Origin: Pezicula radicicola
Taxonomy: Eukaryota; Ascomycota; Leotiomycetes; Helotiales; Dermateaceae
NCBI GenBank assembly: GCA_003008705.1
Contig: PDUO01000008.1
Span: 124,001-188,000, forward strand
Direction: 5' to 3'
DNA: 64,000 nucleotides
In this document: positions 57,883-64,000 of the stretch, piece by piece
Position numbering within the stretch: position 1 is the first letter of the stretch
Layout of the letters: each line of letters starts with the position of its first letter
Notes under the pieces: model-generated
Database searches by the model: none
Told to the model about the DNA's origin: nothing
The model's input: the letters and a program-made list of their open reading frames with translations, nothing else
Translations under genes and position numbers: made by a program

Positions 57883-60623
57883 ACGAACTCACCTTCATCC
57901 TTTGCGATTGTTGCAGCAGACTTGATGGATGGGATGTGGTTCGGGGGGTGTTGGGACACATTTCTCTTTGATTCTTTTGCGTTAACTTTGCGATGGATAC
58001 CAAGGATGGCATGATGATACGATACGTGACGGATGGGAATATGCTTTGTGATCCTACGGGATAATGAAGATTCATTCATAGTTCTTTGATCCATTCTGAT
58101 TGTGATCTTTCCATATCCCATGCAATGACTCTCATCCTGTGAAGTTGGTCGTTCCATCTCTCACGTTTTTCTAACTTGTCTGACTTCAGTGACTTGATCT
58201 ATTCTTACGTCGCTGTATTTGGTAGTCGAGTAACGCTTCTTCGTGCTGGTGCATCATCAGATTGTCATTTATAGCCGTTGTGCTCACTTATTTACGCAAA
58301 GTCTTCGCTGACTCAACACTACAGGGAAACATCATTCGCGCAGAGTCACTTTCAGTAATGCTGCTCCAGTACAGCGAAATTGTTATGGCTGCAATATACC
58401 AAGCATATTGGTCATAATTTTTTCGTATGAAATGATTCTTCCGATGAGAACAGCTATTTGAGCAAAGTGTTGCGTATCAGAGCATCAAACAATCATTGAG
58501 AGTTAGTCGGAGCAACACAAGTCATAGTGTTTGAGTCTGGCACGGAATCATGGCGAGACGAAGATAGACAGTGAATAGTTGATAATCATTTTCTTTCCTA
58601 TTTATTTCACAAATATATAGGTAGTATTTGGCTATTGATTATTGATTGATTTGAGTTGGATTTTATAGACTGAGTAAGTTGCACGGTTAGTTATGCCAGA
58701 GATCTCTCCAACGGTGGTGGGTATGTGGTGAATATGTCGTTGCAAGTACATTGTGCGTGTAACACCTCTAAAGAAAGTATGTGTTTTGTTCTGTAGTCTC
58801 TACTAGCAGAATCTTTAGGTGCTAAAATTTACACACACGGTCCTTGTTGTGCTGTACTATAAATACTCCTCTTTTCTTTCTTGTATAGACACACAACTAC
58901 AACCCAGCAGGCAGGAGATAAATCCCGGCCTTTGGGTATCTTCCAGATTCCAGCCAACTACTGTATCCACTGGATCTTCCCCGAGAACCAGATTCAGATT
59001 AATATTAGATGTATAGCTACCTGTTTCGAAGAAAGCCCAACCTATTCCCCACCATCGTTCCCGTCTTTTACTTATGTGAGTGATGTAGCTGGGATTGAGA
59101 ACTCGGCGATTTTGGCTGAGGGTGAGATAGTGGGTGTTTGGAGGGAAATCCTTTAGCTTTTTATAGGGGTTGGTGTTCTTGTGGGAAGTGAGGTTGGGTT
59201 TTTCTATTTTATTATAGGGGTACAGGTCTTTTAAGACGGACTACTTCGCATGTGGACTCTATATAAGCAAGCGCATAGATCGATTGGATTTACGAATACT
59301 GCCTGTACAAAGATGTGATGTTTTATGTAAGTTAATGAATTATTGGATTAAGTGAGTTACATAAAAAGTGGGTGTTTTAAAGTTAAGTAAGTTCTTACTA
59401 CTATTCTAGCAACAATATGAACTCTCTTATTCCCTAGAATGGAAAAACGAGACACCACGACTTATTTGCACTGTTGACGACTGTAGTTGGTAAATAACCG
59501 TTTTTTATGCTCGCTTAAAGCCCCTATATTTACTTGGTTGCTCAAGACTTCTCATTGGCTCTTTCGTATACGTCTAACTATTTTAAGCGAGGATCGCCTA
59601 CCACTGAAAAAAGGGGGCGCATGCTAAGCCATATCGAGGCCACCTGTGCGATTCTGATTTTTTAGCGAATGATCTTTCCCAATAACCTTTCGGACAATCC
59701 TTCCTCAACTCCGACGCCAAACTACAAATAACTTACCATATTTAGACTGGGCTGAATCCTCTTTACCGCATTACTGTGCCGGTATTAGTTTCATGCAAGT
59801 TAGCGGCGGGATTGTGAGAGGTTGAAAAGTATTTTTCAGCCTTATTTTAGGACGATGTGCAACAACGCATTTGCCGATATTTGTACGAGCTAATTCGATG
59901 TCGTACTAGCCAATAAAGCGTAGCATTGGTTAATACATTTTAATGGACTTTTAAGAATGTTTTATATATAGGCTAAATTATAAAACCCGTTATAAAGTAA
60001 AGCTTCTTATTATACGAAAGCAATTGAAATACCTAATCTAGTACCTACTCTTAGTTAGAGCTACCCTGTAAGGAAGGGGATTATCTATTAGACTGTGTTA
60101 AGAGGGTTCTTAGATATTTTAATGTAAGTTGAGAATTATCTACTTATATAGGTTAGAAATATTAACTTCTAACGTTATTAGCTAATTCAATTATTAGCGA
60201 GTGCGTCGTCACAGATGAGGTTTAAACAGGGGGCTTTTACCGTAGCTACGGACGTTAAGATAAGCTTCGTGGCATTGCTTACGCCCGTCCTCCTCTCCTA
60301 GTTCAATTTATTTTGCTTCTGGTTGGCTAAGTCTGCAACTTGAGACCCCAAAATGATATGTTTTAGCGCTTACATTGAGAGGGCTAGATGGCCTTCCAAA
60401 TCTCCACCTCTACGGCACAGCTCAGCCCCCGACAAAGCTACCTTACATGCGCCGCGTTGCGCCGATCGCAAGACTCAGTGCCCGTGATTATGAGGGGAAA
60501 CATTTAATATATAACTGCCTTGATTTGCCGTTCCAGTAAAACACAAGTTCAAGCAATAGCTCTTCCATTATTCATTTGACTCTTTCTTATTTTGCAAAAA
60601 GCCTCTCAATACATTTTCAGAAA
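57883..60623. other. Large intergenic region with AT-rich decayed DNA
   Basis: 2.74 kb. A plus ORF at 58881-59156 (91 codons) has an ordinary composition but no recognised domain or exon partner. Around 59510-59600 the words CTCGCTTAAA and TTTTAAGCGAG form a small inverted pair. About 59930-60200 is strongly AT-rich and reads like an old RIP-affected repeat. The final 100 bases are the leader of the next gene. No gene called. Confidence 0.5.
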
Positions 60624-62587
60624 ATGGCAGACATTATAATCGGGACCGTCGTCAAGGGAGTTGCTGCTGGCATAGGTCTAGCTTCAGAGAGCATTCAAGC
60701 TCGCAAAGCCAAAAATCGAGCGAAGAAGAATGGTTCAGGGAGTGGCACTGGTGCTGACGATGATGTTGATGCTAGTGCCAAGGGCATTTCAGGCGAGGAT
60801 GGAGATACTACACTACAGAGAAACGACGAAGAGGAATGGGAACTCGACGAAGCGCAGGATGTTATTGCACCACCACCAGGTCCACCACCTTCCTATCTCC
60901 AAAATCAACTTTTCCACCAAACCTCCGATACATCCAACTCAAATAATGAGTTGGTTCGCCAAACTACCGACGAATCCCAAAATTCCGACAAGCAAAAGCG
61001 CACTCGAGATCTCGTAATAATCGTCGAGCAATTCGTCCTCAAGTATCCCCTACCTCAACCCGTCGATCCCAGAATTCAACTAGGAAGGCTAGCATTCCCA
61101 GTCATTCTCCCACAACGTCGACCCAAGAATAGATCACGCGGCTTCATCAGAGCCTATGCACCAGCCCTTGCAGAGTGTGGAATCACTCAACCGATGTTCC
61201 TCGACTTTCTGAAAACCTTCGACCAAGCCAATGAAGCATCACCATGGATCAATGCAATAAACTTGGCAGGCATAGCTGGATTTTTCACATCACATCTTGG
61301 TGGTATTCTCATAACTATCGCAATCCAGGTATCAATGATGGCTGCACGCGAGATGGACAGCAGAAAGAGGTTTGTGATGCCGTGTCGCCTTTTTCTTGAT
61401 AGTTTTGCTGATCTCAAGCAGGACCAATTCCTTCCTCGACAAAATGAATGACCAGTTTTATCGACCAAGAGGCCTCTACGCTATGGTCTTAACATGGAAT
61501 CCTGAATCTTCAGCTACACATGAGATGATCGATATCAACAGTAAAATAGCATCGAAGGTTGACCAGAACACAAGTGCCACCAAAACCTCACTCGCGCAAA
61601 AATTCAAGACCTCGAGCGGTGACACATATGGCAATTTCACCTTTCCCGAGACAGCTCCACTTGTTTTCCCTGAGCTCGACAGTCTTGCAGAGCAGAATAG
61701 CGAAGAAGCTGTTACTACGAAGGAGAAGCTGAAGGCGGCAAAGAACTTCACAAGCGAATATATGGATAAGAGAGCGAGGGCGAAATATGTAAGTCGTTGA
61801 AAACCTCTATTCTTCATCTTCTCATTCCTTTGCAATTGATGGAGTGCTGACTGAATTTAAATATAGAGAGCCCAAACCCCAGACTCCTTCCTAGCACAAG
61901 GTCAACCCGAAGAGAAATTCCTTTCCCGTTACTCCGACCCGAACCATCCTGCTAGCAGTGGGAACATCTTCTCGCTTGTTACCGGTGGTCATTTCAACCC
62001 ACCTCCCTTGGGTCGTGGTGGGATTGGAGGTTCAAATAGAGGTTTCGGTGGCCTTGGCGGTCTTGGTGGTGGACTAGGTGGAGGACGGAACGTAAGTGGA
62101 AGTGGACTGGGTGGATTGGGTGGTCTTGGTGGACTTGGTGGTCGTCTCGGTGCACGACAGAACGACAGTAGATCTGGATTAGACGGACGTCTTAGTGCGG
62201 GTCAGAACCAAAGCAGAAGTGCGAGCGTTGGTGCCATGTCACAAAGTGACAGAGAGGCTATCGCTCGTGCTGAGGAGCTTGGGATGGTTATGCCAGAAGC
62301 AAGGAATATGAATCAAGGGCAAGGACAGCAAATGCAACAAGCTGGCTTTGGACTTGGCTCTTCAGCTGGTCTTGGTGGTCTAGGTGCGCTTGTTCCCGTA
62401 GGGCATGGAATCAAGAAAATTCTAGGTTTCGTGAGTACACTCCACTAATCTTTGATGATTGAAAGGATTTTGAAAGCTGACTGAAGTACAGAATGTTTTG
62501 TACCTCATGATTGTTAATATGCCGAGCGATGAGGAGATGGAGTTTGCATCGAAGGAGTATCAAAAGATACCGACTCAGCATGCTTAG
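60624..62587 (+). CDS. Conserved fungal protein with glycine-rich repeat region, function unknown
   Basis: Four exons (60624-61369, 61422-61788, 61867-62430, 62492-62587), in phase, give 590 aa. The N-terminus reads MADIIIGTVVKGVAAGIGLASESIQARKAKNR and is hydrophobic/amphipathic. An acidic stretch and a PPPGPPPSY proline motif follow. The central part (RGFIRAYAPALAECGITQPMF to AREMDSRKR joined by splicing to TNSFLDKMND) has a hydrophobic segment around INLAGIAGFFTSHLGGILITIAIQ. Near residues 420-500 is a GGLGGLGG tract. It ends with LYLMIVNMPSDEEMEFASKE. I recognise the layout from uncharacterised fungal proteins with similar RKAKNR and PPPSY motifs, but no function is known. The PPPSY motif could bind WW domains of Rsp5-type ubiquitin ligases. 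Intron positions rest on restored conserved runs. Confidence 0.82.
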
Positions 62588-63274
62588 TGATGGGCTAGTC
62601 ATTCTATAGAAAGTGTTTCTGTTTTAGGCGTTCCTCTATATATCAGAGGCTTTACAGATGGAGATATTTCGTTGCAATCTATGGTCTATTCCATACTATT
62701 ATGATAATATGTTCTATGACCTCAATATTTATCAGGTTTGACATCTGGTTGTAGTTCTTCAATCACCTTCCAGTGTAGATTTCCATCTCTATACGTAGTG
62801 ATTTTCTAAAGCAACACGCCGCCGAGTTTATCTTCTTGTCACTTTTCTCAGACTTCATCTATATAGGTAAGTAGCCACAATGCAAAGTCCTGCAAGAAAG
62901 TAAATGGCATAAGTAAAATTAAGTTTATAATCTAATTTACCTAATCAACTATTAAAGCGCGAAGTATGAACTACTGCGTTCTACGATTTAAACCTCAACA
63001 TTTTTTTCTGCCCTGTTATAAGGCAAAAGAAATTAATGAAAACCCCGATAATTATAAGTTCACTTAACATAGTAACCCTTCACTTTTAAAACTCAGCTTC
63101 TGTAACTCTTCAAACCCTATCAGGTAAATTAACCACGAAACAAAAACCTGCCCAAAATGAAAAATAAACCCAACAATCCTTCCCCCCCTCCCCCAACACC
63201 CAAAACAAACCCCATGAAAATCAACCCAATAACTCTATGCCACTCAGTACCAAAATTCTGCATCGGAATCCCCA
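62588..63274. other. Intergenic, convergent 3' ends
   Basis: 687 bases. AT-rich, with a C-rich patch near 63180-63200. Nothing else recognised. Confidence 0.5.
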
Positions 63275-64000
63275 CTATCCTTGTTGTAGTCTTTGGATAA
63301 GCAACTCCGGTTTCTCATCTCTATCTAGCAGTGTTTCTCGGACGGGACGTTTTGGGTTTATCATGTAGCGGAGTGGTTGGAGCATTACTGTTAAGCACGC
63401 ATACCAGAGGAGTGGTGGCCAGAAGATGTGGGTTGGAAGGTTGTGTGTGTTTTCGAGATGGCCATTTGGGTGCTGAATGTTGTGGAGGTTGAATGATGAA
63501 GTAGTAGATTTTTTAGAGGGAATGGAATATATACAAGGACTCATCCAAATAGGACCTTCTTGCCAACGAACATAAGCTCTATAAACCTAAATACCAGAAA
63601 TCATTAGATTATGAATAAACTCGCTTAATACTCTTAAACAAGCCAAGTTTAAAAGTTGCTGAAATTGTTCTGATGCTTAATATCGTATCATTAGCTAACC
63701 TAAGAGAATAAGGACTGCAAGACTAAAAATAAAGATTGGTGGGAGAAATTGTGTTGATTGCCCAGATTGGGATGACGCAACCTGCTAGTCGTTTTAGTAG
63801 TGTTATTTTGGAACTTAGGGGACCGAAAAGGCAAAATCGCATTGTTAGTCCATTTTGAATGTCTCCAATATTCTGAAGGGGAAGATTAGCTTTCAATTGT
63901 CTTTTCATAATAAACTTATAAATAATACTTACCCGTCGTTGTCGTTGCTTGACATGCCCGATAAATGTATCAGGTACAAGTCCGTGCTGTAATGGTTCAT
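63275..64000 (-). CDS. Family-2 glycosyltransferase-like protein, 3' part only (runs off the window)
   Basis: The gene enters from beyond 64000 on the minus strand. The edge exon reads HGLVPDTFIGHVKQRQRR and, after an intron, NIGDIQNGLTMRFCLFGPL then KRLAGCVIPIWAI. This resembles the product-binding region of polymer-forming GT2 enzymes, where Q-x-x-R-W normally stands; here the position reads QRQRR at the splice. The last exon (about 63275-63587) adds a hydrophobic segment and ends ETLLDRDEKPELLIQRLQQG. Between 63720 and 63800 a plausible membrane helix (FIFSLAVLILL) is in a different frame from the preceding block, so either a small intron was missed or the gene is damaged. Identification is moderate because only the C-terminal part is visible. 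Confidence 0.5.

Noticed and set aside
58881..59156. 91-codon plus-strand ORF in the large intergenic region
   Set aside because: Plausible composition, but no domain, no start context and no splice partner; left as unassigned.

Overview
The window reads as nuclear DNA of a filamentous ascomycete (Pezizomycotina). Genes are single transcription units with many short GT-AG introns of about 45-65 bp. The content is typical of moulds: Zn2Cys6 and C2H2 regulators, a HET-domain protein, a PTH11-like membrane protein, a GH55 glucanase, a GMC oxidoreductase, Dal5-type transporters and a Dbf2/Sid2 kinase. Two inverted-repeat DNA transposons carry changes that look like repeat-induced point mutation (RIP). 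I would guess Leotiomycetes, but the sequence does not prove it. I saw no rRNA, tRNA, CRISPR array or bacterial-type operon. Exon limits below were worked out by hand from reading frame, splice signals and family alignment.

Layout. 1-3270: gene-poor, with a 447-bp RIP-affected MITE. 3271-13141: GMC oxidoreductase, ankyrin protein, Zn2Cys6 regulator, type-1 methionine aminopeptidase and a three-RRM protein. 13991-24835: HET protein, a small secreted protein with three 21-residue repeats, a membrane protein with two HxxHC motifs, an MFS transporter and an LRR/F-box-like gene. 25834-32406: GH55 glucanase, a DUF4267-like membrane protein and a PTH11-like gene with an apparent frameshift. 33906-43576: DapA/HOGA-type aldolase and aspartate aminotransferase from a shared promoter, then 5-oxoprolinase and a GST. 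44251-45554: a RIP-killed Tc1/mariner element. 46031-49572: a divergent MFS transporter and 2-oxoglutarate dioxygenase pair sharing a motif-rich promoter. 50090-62587: C2H2 regulator, Dbf2/Sid2 kinase, Hsp9/Hsp12-like protein and a glycine-rich conserved protein. The right edge holds the 3' part of a family-2 glycosyltransferase.

How genes may work together. The aldolase, aminotransferase and 5-oxoprolinase could form a catabolic mini-cluster that opens a 5-oxoproline-type ring, transaminates the product and cleaves the oxo acid. The transporter and dioxygenase beyond the dead transposon may belong to it. The repeat-containing secreted peptide next to the HxxHC membrane protein is the most unusual small locus. 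Both ideas are inferences from content and position.
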